A stretch of DNA of 64,000 nt from NCBI RefSeq assembly GCF_042680125.1, contig NZ_JBHTNY010000018.1; one strand, 5' to 3'. Numbering within the stretch: position 1 is the first letter of the stretch; every line of letters starts with the position of its first letter. The DNA is from Robinsoniella peoriensis. GTDB lineage: Bacteria; Bacillota; Clostridia; Lachnospirales; Lachnospiraceae. Positions 49,769-57,888 of this stretch are shown here, one piece after another. The notes under the pieces were generated by a model. That model searched no databases. It was given only the letters and a program-made list of their open reading frames with translations, and had not been told where the DNA came from. Position numbers and translations under genes: made by a program.

Positions 49769-50737
49769 TTACAACTTATTTTCCTGTTCTTGTTTTGCTT
49801 CGCTGATCCCGGTATGCGATTCCTCTTTATTATCAAAATCGCATTTCCGGCAGCGGTTTCCGTGGCAGCCGGGATGTTTGGGACAATCCATACCTTCGTA
49901 GAATTCAGGACGTTCTGTGTCTTCGGTAAAACCTTCTGAGGCTTCTTCCAGATGTCCCGGATGTTTTGGGTATCCAGAATAATCCGGTCGTCCCTCAAAA
50001 TTTGTCCTGTGAATGTGTTTATCGGCAATAGGATTGCCGAAGTCCTGTGGTCTGCCGAAATTACGTTCCTGTCCACGCGGATGGTCATGAGGATGTCCCT
50101 GCTGCTGCTGACCATATGGATAGTCATGCGGATGATCATGAGGATGTCTCTGCTGTTGGCAATATGGATGGTCATGCGGATATACCTGCTGCTGATCATG
50201 CGGATGGTCATGAGGATGTCCCTGCTGCTGATCATACGGATGGTTATGAGGACGATTCCCATGATGTCCGTGGTCATGTTCCGGAATACCCATTTCTTCA
50301 AAGGTTTTTTCTAATGCATTGATGAGCCGTTCCAGATAATCACTCAACATTGCCTGTTCTTCATCGCTCAGGCAAGAGAAGATTTGATTTACATCATCTT
50401 GTTTTCCGCCCAGCTCTTCAGCCGCTTTTGATCCATCATCCGTGAGTCTGATATTCATTACACGACGGTCTTTTTCTGAGGGAGTACGTGTAATGTACCC
50501 ATTTCGCTCTAATTTTCCTAAAAGTTCTCCAAGTGACTGATTCCGCATATCCAATAAATATCCGAGTTCCTTTTGCGTGATCTCAGGCTGTAGTTTCAAG
50601 AGGGAGAGTACGCGGCCCTGTCCCTTATGAGGGCTTGAGAAAGGACCGAAGTTTCGGAAGTATGCCCCCTGATATCGGTGCAGCAATGCATCTGCTCTTG
50701 TAAATAGTTCCATTAGATCTTTTATTTGATCGTTCAT
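49769..50737 (-). CDS. MarR regulator with long His-rich, Cys-containing tail
   Basis: The 322-aa protein has a normal MarR winged helix in residues 1-150: VLSLLKLQPEITQKELGYLL, then MRNQSLGELLGKLERNGYIT and RTPSEKDRRVMNIRLTDDG. The C-terminal 170 residues are unusual: repeats of HPHDHPHDQQQ type (about residues 155-225, roughly 20 His) and a terminal Cys cluster CPKHPGCHGNRCRKCDF. This tail looks like a metal buffer or sensor. Its own promoter carries three GGTACC sites, so it is probably autoregulated, perhaps in response to metal. Target genes unknown; a hybrid kinase is divergent. Confidence 0.85.
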   Translation of the reverse strand: MNDQIKDLMELFTRADALLHRYQGAYFRNFGPFSSPHKGQGRVLSLLKLQPEITQKELGYLLDMRNQSLGELLGKLERNGYITRTPSEKDRRVMNIRLTDDGSKAAEELGGKQDDVNQIFSCLSDEEQAMLSDYLERLINALEKTFEEMGIPEHDHGHHGNRPHNHPYDQQQGHPHDHPHDQQQVYPHDHPYCQQQRHPHDHPHDYPYGQQQQGHPHDHPRGQERNFGRPQDFGNPIADKHIHRTNFEGRPDYSGYPKHPGHLEEASEGFTEDTERPEFYEGMDCPKHPGCHGNRCRKCDFDNKEESHTGISEAKQEQENKL

Positions 50738-50784
50738 ATTGGTGTTCTCCTTTCTGTATCTGATTGTGTATTTGAAAAAACAAA

Positions 50785-50855
50785 GGTACCTTGATTTATA
50801 TAATACAGGTACCTTTCTAATTTGTCAACATGTTTTTGAAAAAAAGTAAGGTACC
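50785..50855 (-). promoter_or_regulatory. Autoregulatory promoter of MarR gene with three GGTACC operators
   Basis: On the minus strand TTGACA (plus 50823-50828), 17 nt, TATTAT (plus 50800-50805). GGTACC-centred palindromes occur at 50785-50790 (downstream of -10), 50808-50813 (in the spacer) and 50850-50855 (upstream of -35). The middle site would exclude RNA polymerase. Confidence 0.7.
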
Positions 50856-50964
50856 TGTATAAATTATGATGAATCAACTGAATTGTATTTATTGTATACA
50901 ATATTATTACGTGGAAACGGTTGGCAAAGTAAGTTATATAATGTTAAAATAAATTATAAAGTGA

Positions 50965-51067
50965 TTAACCAAAACGGTTAATTCATACTTAGCAGTGATT
51001 TATCGCAGAAGCTGTCTGGTTATGCGCAGAAATTGCTTGGTTATGCATATAAACTATTTGGTTATGC
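50965..51067 (+). repeat. Palindrome and three 21-bp-spaced repeats upstream of hybrid kinase
   Basis: TTAACC (50965-50970) and GGTTAA (50976-50981) form a palindrome. TGGTTATGC then occurs at 51017, 51038 and 51059, exactly 21 bp apart, and the first and third copies continue with GCAG. The array ends 48 bp before the kinase start and probably binds an activator. No gene is visible in 50738-51114. Confidence 0.55.
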
Positions 51068-51114
51068 GCAGTGAAGCCATATAATTAAAACTTGCAAAAG
51101 AAAGGGTAACGATA

Positions 51115-54100
51115 TTGGAACGATTTAAGGAAGCAGATAAGATGCAGGCAGTACTACGAGAGGCCCAGACCGGATTATGGGCAATCGAATTGGATCAGAA
51201 AAAAGAACCCAGGATGTATGTGGATAATGTCATGTTGGAATTGCTGGGATTCGAAGAGGCGCCTACACCTGAAGAATGCTACCGGGTGTGGTATAACCGC
51301 ATTGCAGATGAGCATTATCATGTAGTGCAGTCGGGAGTAGATAAAATAATTTCTGATAGCAGGGCAGAAGTGAAATATAACTGGACACACCCAAAATGGG
51401 GACGGATATATGTTCGCTGCGGCGGTGTCAGGGATTGGAGCTATGAAGAAGGAATTTGTCTGAGGGGATACCATCAGAATATCACGGATACCGTTATGCT
51501 GGAACATGAGCATGATTTGGTGATACAGACGCTGAGTGAAAGCTACAGCGGTATTTTCATGTGTAACCTGAAGGATGATTCCTATAAAATTGTGAAAGCG
51601 CCGGAGGAGTTTCGAAAACTTGCATTGAAATACTCTGATTATAAAGAATATTTCCGTTTTTATGCAGAACAGATCGTAGCGCCGGAATATAAAAAACTTG
51701 TGCTGGATATGGTGGACTTAAGCAAGGTCAGGGATATATTGTCGAAAGGGGATAAATGGTTAGAAAGGCTGTACCGGAACGTGGATGGAGGATGGCGGCG
51801 TATCCGGTTAGTTCCTTCTTCGCGGTATTCAGCCGAGTATCCATGGATCATAGCTGCTTTTGATGAGCAGGACGGGGAAGTTGCCAAGAGAATGGATGAG
51901 ACAACTTCTCAGATAGCAGTATCCCAGATGTATAAACTGGTTGTCAGCATGGATTTGGAAAAAACAGAGTATAATTGTATCCATTACTCAGGTGATCTTC
52001 TTCATTTATCACATCATGGGGATTTTGAACATTTTTACCAACAGATGATTGGGAAAATGCCATCGGAGGATAAGAAGGAACTGGATCAGATTTTAGATGC
52101 AGGTAAATATCAGGTAAACAACTACATGGAAGGACGGCTTCGTTTATGGGATAGTGAAGGGGTTCTCCACTACTACAAATATTATTCCACCATAATCAGA
52201 CAGGATATGGTAGAGCGTATCCTGTTTACAATTAGGAATATAGACGAAAAACAGGAGGCAGAGCAGAGGGAAAATGTATTGTCCAATTTATGCCAGTGCT
52301 ATTATTCCATATACATTTTTGATTTAGAAAATAACATCGAGGAAGCTATCTGGCAGGAAGATATGATTCGCAACAGTCATGAATTTCCCAAGGGAGAACT
52401 GAATAAGTATTATGAGAAATTTATACAGACACAAGTGTATAAAGATGATCAGGAAAAAATGCGAAGAGCCGGAAATCCGGATATTTTGCGGCAGACGCTT
52501 ACCTTGGAACAGCCGGTTTTTGATATTGATTTCAGAAGGATGTATCAGGATCATCTGGAGTGGGTACGGTCACGTTTCAGTATTGCAGAGATGCAGGATG
52601 GTGTGGTAACCAGGGTTATTTTTGCAAATATGAATATTAATGAACAAAAACAGGAGGAGCTGGCAGAAGAGCAGCAGAAGAAATTATATTTTGAATATCA
52701 GAATATTATTAGGGGGCTGTCTTCTTTCTATCACTCGGTATTTTATGTGGATCTTGCAGCCGGGACATATCAGGCTTTCAATCAGCGTAAAGATATTGCC
52801 GACTATATTGGCGACAGTGATGACTATAAAGTTCTCATGAGAGTCTATAGTGAACGTCTGATTCAAAAAGAAGACCGGAATCGGTTCATTCAAGAGCTTT
52901 CCATAGAAAAAATCCGCAGCAGGGTCGGTCAGGAAGAACCTATCTACGACTTGGAGTACCGGAGAGATTACGGCGGATATTTTGGATGGATGCGTTTACA
53001 TATTATATTGGCCGAGAGCAGAAATGGGATCCCGGTTAAAATTATTCTTGCAGCGCACAGTGTTGAGGAAGAGAAAGAGCAGGAAGCTCAAAACAGGAAG
53101 GCATTATTGGCCGCATATGAAGCAGCGAAGAATGCTAACGAAGCAAAAAGTAATTTTCTGGCGCAGATGTCCCATGACATCCGAACACCCCTTAATGCAA
53201 TTGTAGGGATGTCGGCTATAGCTGCTTCTCATATAGATGAAGCAGACAGGGTGACAGACTGTCTGGAAAAGATTAATATATCCAGTAAACATCTTCTGGG
53301 ACTGATCAATGAAATTCTGGATATGTCAAAGATTGAAAAAGGGAAACTGGTGCTGTTAGAAGAGCCGTTTCATCTGAAAGAACTTATCAGGAGTATCAGC
53401 TCTATCATTCGTTCGGCTGCAGAGGAAAAAGGCCATGAATTACAGTTTAAATATATTGATCTCGTTCATAAGCTGTTAATTGGAGATATGAACCGGATCA
53501 GGCAGGTATTATTAAACCTCCTGTCTAATGCTGTGAAGTATACGCCGGACGGAGGAAAAATATGTGTAACCATACAGGAGGTTACCGCACGAGCTTCAGA
53601 GCTTGGATGTTTTGTCTTTACGGTGGAAGATAATGGGATCGGAATGTCGAAGGATTATCTGAAGCGTATCTTTGATCCGTTTTCCCGGTCAGAGGATGTA
53701 GAGGTACAGCATATACAGGGAACGGGTCTTGGAATGCCGATTGCACAGGGGATAGTAGCGACTATGCAGGGAAATATCCAGGTAGAAAGTGCACTGGGTG
53801 AGGGAAGCCGTTTTATTGTCACACTTTATCTGAAAACAGCAGATCCCGGTCTCGAAACAGAATTTATAGATGAAGATGATACAGATGGCAGTCAGGAAGA
53901 AATGATCTTGGAAAAGGCTTTGATCAAATTTAAAGGAAAACGGATTTTACTGGCTGAAGATAATGAACTGAATATGGAAATAGCAAAAACTATATTACAG
54001 GAGGCGGGGCTGGTAATTGACGGTGTGGAAAATGGGAAGAAGGCTCTGGAAGTATTTAAGAAATCCAGTCCAGGTACATACCAGGCTGTTCTGATGGACC

Positions 54101-54309
54101 TTCAGATGCCGGTAATGGATGGTTTCGAAGCAGCCAGGATGATACGGAACAGTAATCATATCCAGGCTGACAGCATTCCGGTTATTGCATTGACGGCAAA
54201 TGCATTTGCCGAGGATATTGCAAAAGCATTGATGTCAGGGATGAACGAGCACGTTTCAAAACCAATTGACTATCAGCAATTGCTGACTACTCTCGAGAAG
54301 TATATATAG
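51115..54309 (+). CDS. Multi-PAS hybrid histidine kinase
   Basis: The 1064-aa protein uses TTG 51115 (AAAGGG upstream; ATG at 51142 is an alternative). About five PAS-like units occupy residues 15-645, the first being TGLWAIELDQKKEPRMYVDN, each ending in an I-D/N-E-type linker. HisKA follows with His687 (QMSHDIRTPLNAIVGM), HATPase (NLLSNAVKYT, DNGIGM, TGLGMPIA), and a receiver with Asp995 (AVLMDLQMPVMDG). No membrane segment is seen, so sensing is cytosolic. No HPt domain is included, so the final phosphate acceptor must be elsewhere, possibly the HPt encoded at 22650. Confidence 0.9.
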   Translation: MERFKEADKMQAVLREAQTGLWAIELDQKKEPRMYVDNVMLELLGFEEAPTPEECYRVWYNRIADEHYHVVQSGVDKIISDSRAEVKYNWTHPKWGRIYVRCGGVRDWSYEEGICLRGYHQNITDTVMLEHEHDLVIQTLSESYSGIFMCNLKDDSYKIVKAPEEFRKLALKYSDYKEYFRFYAEQIVAPEYKKLVLDMVDLSKVRDILSKGDKWLERLYRNVDGGWRRIRLVPSSRYSAEYPWIIAAFDEQDGEVAKRMDETTSQIAVSQMYKLVVSMDLEKTEYNCIHYSGDLLHLSHHGDFEHFYQQMIGKMPSEDKKELDQILDAGKYQVNNYMEGRLRLWDSEGVLHYYKYYSTIIRQDMVERILFTIRNIDEKQEAEQRENVLSNLCQCYYSIYIFDLENNIEEAIWQEDMIRNSHEFPKGELNKYYEKFIQTQVYKDDQEKMRRAGNPDILRQTLTLEQPVFDIDFRRMYQDHLEWVRSRFSIAEMQDGVVTRVIFANMNINEQKQEELAEEQQKKLYFEYQNIIRGLSSFYHSVFYVDLAAGTYQAFNQRKDIADYIGDSDDYKVLMRVYSERLIQKEDRNRFIQELSIEKIRSRVGQEEPIYDLEYRRDYGGYFGWMRLHIILAESRNGIPVKIILAAHSVEEEKEQEAQNRKALLAAYEAAKNANEAKSNFLAQMSHDIRTPLNAIVGMSAIAASHIDEADRVTDCLEKINISSKHLLGLINEILDMSKIEKGKLVLLEEPFHLKELIRSISSIIRSAAEEKGHELQFKYIDLVHKLLIGDMNRIRQVLLNLLSNAVKYTPDGGKICVTIQEVTARASELGCFVFTVEDNGIGMSKDYLKRIFDPFSRSEDVEVQHIQGTGLGMPIAQGIVATMQGNIQVESALGEGSRFIVTLYLKTADPGLETEFIDEDDTDGSQEEMILEKALIKFKGKRILLAEDNELNMEIAKTILQEAGLVIDGVENGKKALEVFKKSSPGTYQAVLMDLQMPVMDGFEAARMIRNSNHIQADSIPVIALTANAFAEDIAKALMSGMNEHVSKPIDYQQLLTTLEKYI

Positions 54310-54366
54310 AATCGCATTTTCTTATTTTCTGTTAGGAGAAGCAATGAACAGCTTTGTGATTACATG

Positions 54367-54421
54367 ACAGCTGCTGTCGATGGAATATACAGCTTTTTGT
54401 ATAGATTCCACCAGCAGCTGT
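54367..54421. repeat. Long imperfect hairpin downstream of hybrid kinase
   Basis: ACAGCTGCTG (54367-54376) pairs perfectly with CAGCAGCTGT (54412-54421). Inner pairs TGGAAT/ATTCCA and ATACA/TGTAT continue the stem. There is no T tract, so it may be a transcript-end processing hairpin or a palindromic element. The rest of 54310-54536 holds no supported gene. Confidence 0.5.
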
Positions 54422-54536
54422 ATCGTATGCAGAAATTATATTCTTCGGGAGCTGTTAGGAGCACGGCGCTCGGATCGTCTTCCTCTGTTATCTTCAGTAT
54501 GTTTCATGGGGTTACCTCTTTATAGTAAGACACTCT

Positions 54537-56081
54537 CTAAGCTTTTACGGTATACTCAGCGTCAATAATATTTGTTTCAGCCAGAAGATTGCGTTCAATA
54601 CCGTAAGCTATCAGCTCCCGGTCCTCTAAAGGTGTAAAATGAACATCGATTTCCGCACGTTTAATTGAATATTCGTCCACAACGATTTGCTTATCCTTCA
54701 ATATTTTTAGATGCTTGTCCAGTTCTTTTTTCAATGCCGCCGGATTCATCCGCGGCAATTTCATATGTGCACGGAAGTAATTCAAAGTAAAAGTCGCATC
54801 AAGGCTGTTATTCATGTAAGACATCAATCGTTCGGACTGAAGCATAACCAAGATTGCTTTTGTTTGCGGCGAATCAATCAAACGATAACTCTGGGAAAGA
54901 ATATTGACATATTTTTTCTGAATATAAGTGTTAATCATCTGGTCACTTGGCTGAACTTCAAAATAAACTACACCGTGGTCTTCATAAACACGGGCAGTTA
55001 CAATCATATTCAACTGAAGCTTTTCGGCCTCTTTACCGGTTTCCTTATCGGTAATAGTTACCGAATAGTTGTAGTCCTGTAGTTTAAAGAGCCGTTCTTT
55101 GATATCATCCAGATGCTTTTTACGCGGAGTTTCAATGTTAAATACCAGCCGGGCCAGATTCTTTAATTTCCCGGTAATTAATCTTGTACGAACTGTTTCT
55201 GCGGACATCATCGTATAGAGACAGTTCAGAATCTCGCGGTCCTTCATATCCAGATCCCGTTTAGTCATAGTATTAATATTATATTTAGATTTGATTTCGT
55301 CTAAAGTGTCTGCGGAAGTGACGGATGGAAGATCCAGATTCTCCGTACTCATTTCCACGCGGACATTTCCGCCTTCAAAGTCATAACTGTTGAAAAGACG
55401 GATTTCATTCTGCAGGATTTCAACTTCAAAATCCAGATTTGTGCTTCGGTAATTGAAGATCGGCGCCTGCATGTAGACCATTGGGAATTTCGTTGTGTAC
55501 CCTTCCAAAGAGCCATTGAATTCACGGTTGACAATGATCAAAGATTCAAGAGCAATATCATGAATAAAAGCATTTGCCTGTGATTTGGCTGGTTTTCCTC
55601 CATAAAAATGGAAATCAGTAATCAGAGCGGTTACGTCCGCCCTCCAGTTTTCAATTTCTTCATAACGCTCCCGCATGCGGGCCTCCACCGATTTACGATG
55701 GTCAGTTCTCTTATAAATGCTGATGTCATAAGCTGCTTCCGCTTCTTTACGTAGCAGCTGGGGGTTACGCGGTTTCAAATTCTCAGGATCCATGACCTCT
55801 TCGCGAATGGTATCCGACCAGTTTCGCTTATAAACCCGGCGCAATTCACGCAGCTTACGGATTCCCTCCTCCACATCAATCGATTCAGAGGCGGCTTCCT
55901 TTACTGCGTGGGCAATTATTTTCTCTAAGGTGAGATCATCGTGCCTTAATTTAAGTATATTTTTCCGGATATAGTGACCTGCTCTACTGCAATTGATGTA
56001 GGCTTCGTATGTTTGGATCAGGTTTTTTTTAAGCATTGGACGAAGAACTGCGGCTAGTTGTTCATATTGGTCGTCTTTCAT
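54537..56081 (-). CDS. Unrecognised 514-aa soluble protein, possible tandem winged-helix
   Basis: I do not recognise this protein. It is soluble, charged and mixed helical/beta. The first 170 residues are helical and basic (LRELRRVYKRNWSDTIREEV). The middle has an antiparallel-looking stretch (FPMVYMQAPIFNYRSTNLDF, FEGGNVRVEMSTENLDL). The C-terminal third resembles two winged helices (MKDREILNCLYTMMSAETVR; YVNILSQSYRLIDSPQTKAI then FTLNYFRAHMKLPRMN), loosely like Rep_3-type replication initiators. That likeness is weak. AGGAGGTGAGATG precedes the ATG. It lies downstream of the PucR gene in the same direction with a 46-bp gap, so they may be co-transcribed. Confidence 0.65.
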   Translation of the reverse strand: MKDDQYEQLAAVLRPMLKKNLIQTYEAYINCSRAGHYIRKNILKLRHDDLTLEKIIAHAVKEAASESIDVEEGIRKLRELRRVYKRNWSDTIREEVMDPENLKPRNPQLLRKEAEAAYDISIYKRTDHRKSVEARMRERYEEIENWRADVTALITDFHFYGGKPAKSQANAFIHDIALESLIIVNREFNGSLEGYTTKFPMVYMQAPIFNYRSTNLDFEVEILQNEIRLFNSYDFEGGNVRVEMSTENLDLPSVTSADTLDEIKSKYNINTMTKRDLDMKDREILNCLYTMMSAETVRTRLITGKLKNLARLVFNIETPRKKHLDDIKERLFKLQDYNYSVTITDKETGKEAEKLQLNMIVTARVYEDHGVVYFEVQPSDQMINTYIQKKYVNILSQSYRLIDSPQTKAILVMLQSERLMSYMNNSLDATFTLNYFRAHMKLPRMNPAALKKELDKHLKILKDKQIVVDEYSIKRAEIDVHFTPLEDRELIAYGIERNLLAETNIIDAEYTVKA

Positions 56082-56127
56082 ACCTACATCTCACCTCCTG
56101 GTTCTGTCTAAATAGCAATTAAAGTAA

Positions 56128-57696
56128 TTATAACGCACATTTTGAGGTTTGGCAATGAAACATTTTGGATATCAACTGCTCCTGATTCAACCCGTTATAT
56201 TTGTCAATCAAAAAGGAAAGACGCAGTAAGAAGCATGTCTGTGTATCTTCCAGGTCCACCCGGCAAACATCGGTGATCCGGTTTAAACGGTAAACCAGGG
56301 AATTACGATGGATGTAGAGCTGTTCAGAAGTGATTTTAATACTGCATTGGCAATCCAGATATGCACAGAGTGTCTGATAAAACTGTGTATTATTTTTATG
56401 GTCATATTGTCTTAAAAGTGACAGCGCAGGATGGCAGAACCGCCCCAGGGACTCGGGGGATTTTATGTTGGAAAACAGGTCAAAAATCTGATAATCCAGA
56501 TAGCGGCAGATCTTTTCCCCGGGAGCCAGTTTCAATCCCAGTTCAAGGGCGGAATTTGCCTGTTCATAATGCAGCATAAAATTCTTGATATGGGTAAAGG
56601 TGTTACTGATTCCAATTCTGACGTGTTCCGTATCGGAAAATTTCGTCAGTTTTTCCAAAAGCTCTGTGGTAATATCTGCAGCTTCTTCTATAGGAATGAC
56701 TGCAACAACGTTCTTTTTATGATAAGTAACATGGGTGCCGGGGAATAGGAGTTTCAGGTTTTTCACTGTGTGGTCTTTCAGGTGCCGGCTGCCCAGATAT
56801 TGTGTGGGATTGATGCACAGAGCAGACATTTTAGGGGGAAAAGCGATTCCGCTTAGCCTGGGGGCGATATCTTCGGACGGCGCTCCAATCAAAAGGTCGT
56901 AGAGCAGCTGCTGGTGGGGGCTGGTAACCGGAAACAAATCCGGCATATAATGAGCAAGAATATAGCTGATTACCTGGCTTAAGGTGCTGAGCATTTCCCG
57001 GTGGACAGGAAGAATCGCGGTTTCACCGCCAATCATCAGTATAAATCCGACCTGCACTCCATTATGAAAAACTTTGCTGCTCAGTTTCCGGTATGGGGAT
57101 TCAGTGCAGCTGACCTCCACGGCATCAGTGGTCTGGGCCGCGTTTTTCAGTGGCTCCAGCAGTCGTACGGCACCTATGAAATCATAACTGCAGTAGCCCT
57201 GGCGGATATTCGTCTTCCAGAGTGGGTCAATAACAGGAATGGAGGCAGAAGCAGCAATGATTTTAAAATTAATATCATTTAGCACAAGTGAGTTACCAAG
57301 CCGGATGGAGGCAGCATTTAACACGGCTTCCATAGAGCGGGTTCTATCTGCAAGTGCTGCCAGTTCTTCATACAATCCTTTGCTTCGGGTAGATTCAATG
57401 ATTGTTTTAGCATTGTTAAAAACGGAAAACAGTGATGCTTCATCCACTAAGGCACTATTGCCGGGAACAGCAGGGGAAGGGGAATCATTTCCGGTTCGGG
57501 CAAGAATACACTGAATTGAGGATATGTTACAGTTTTTCATTTGGTGATCATAACCAAAGTATAGAGTGTTGCGAAGAAAATCCTTCTGCCGCACATCCAG
57601 AAGGGCGATATCCTGTATCTCCCATTCCTCATTGGAAGATACAATATCGATGGAAAATTCATAAGACAGTTGGTCAATTAAACGGTGAAATGTCAT
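56128..57696 (-). CDS. PucR/CdaR-family transcriptional regulator
   Basis: The 522-aa protein has an N-terminal PucR-like sensor, a GAF-like middle (LGNSLVLNDINFKIIAASAS), a GGDEF-like central fold (HVRIGISNTFTHIKNFMLHY), and a C-terminal PucR HTH_30: FYQTLCAYLDCQCSIKITSE, then LYIHRNSLVYRLNRITDVC. PucR proteins activate catabolic genes in response to their substrate. It is divergent from the flavin-oxidoreductase/decarboxylase fusion and SDR genes with a 192-bp shared control region, so it is the likely regulator of those. GAGG lies 8 nt before the ATG. Confidence 0.9.
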   Translation of the reverse strand: MTFHRLIDQLSYEFSIDIVSSNEEWEIQDIALLDVRQKDFLRNTLYFGYDHQMKNCNISSIQCILARTGNDSPSPAVPGNSALVDEASLFSVFNNAKTIIESTRSKGLYEELAALADRTRSMEAVLNAASIRLGNSLVLNDINFKIIAASASIPVIDPLWKTNIRQGYCSYDFIGAVRLLEPLKNAAQTTDAVEVSCTESPYRKLSSKVFHNGVQVGFILMIGGETAILPVHREMLSTLSQVISYILAHYMPDLFPVTSPHQQLLYDLLIGAPSEDIAPRLSGIAFPPKMSALCINPTQYLGSRHLKDHTVKNLKLLFPGTHVTYHKKNVVAVIPIEEAADITTELLEKLTKFSDTEHVRIGISNTFTHIKNFMLHYEQANSALELGLKLAPGEKICRYLDYQIFDLFSNIKSPESLGRFCHPALSLLRQYDHKNNTQFYQTLCAYLDCQCSIKITSEQLYIHRNSLVYRLNRITDVCRVDLEDTQTCFLLRLSFLIDKYNGLNQEQLISKMFHCQTSKCAL

Positions 57697-57772
57697 AGGA
57701 TTACCTCACTTTAGGGAAACTTTTGAAAAGGAATAAACGGATCAGATATATGCTTTGTTTTCAGTATAGTGT

Positions 57773-57841
57773 ACGATGCACAAATTGTCAAATATTTATC
57801 ATACATGGTGCACGTTGAAAAACACCGGCTTCTGGTATAAG
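57773..57841 (+). promoter_or_regulatory. Divergent control region with inverted repeat and promoter
   Basis: ACGATGCAC (57773-57781) and GTGCACGTT (57808-57816) form an imperfect inverted repeat. TTGAAA (57815-57820) and an extended -10 TGG-TATAAG (57833-57841) follow at short, 15-nt spacing. This suggests an activated promoter with the PucR operator just upstream. Confidence 0.45.
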
Positions 57842-57888
57842 GTTAATTCATCAGAAAGGGAATAGAATCTAATTCAGGAGGTAATGGT

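Noticed and set aside
51017..51067. LytTR binding sites for the regulators at 17 kb
   Set aside because: The 21-bp spacing fits, but TGGTTATGC does not match the LytTR consensus well; left as unassigned repeats.
54436..54507. 23-codon Arg-rich frame on the minus strand with GAGG upstream
   Set aside because: Very short, overlaps nothing conserved, composition (RGRRSERR) typical of chance frames; no second copy to support it.
54537..56081. Plasmid origin or replicon suggested by Rep-like winged helices
   Set aside because: No iterons, AT-rich origin, partition or mobilisation genes are adjacent; the likeness to Rep_3 is too weak.
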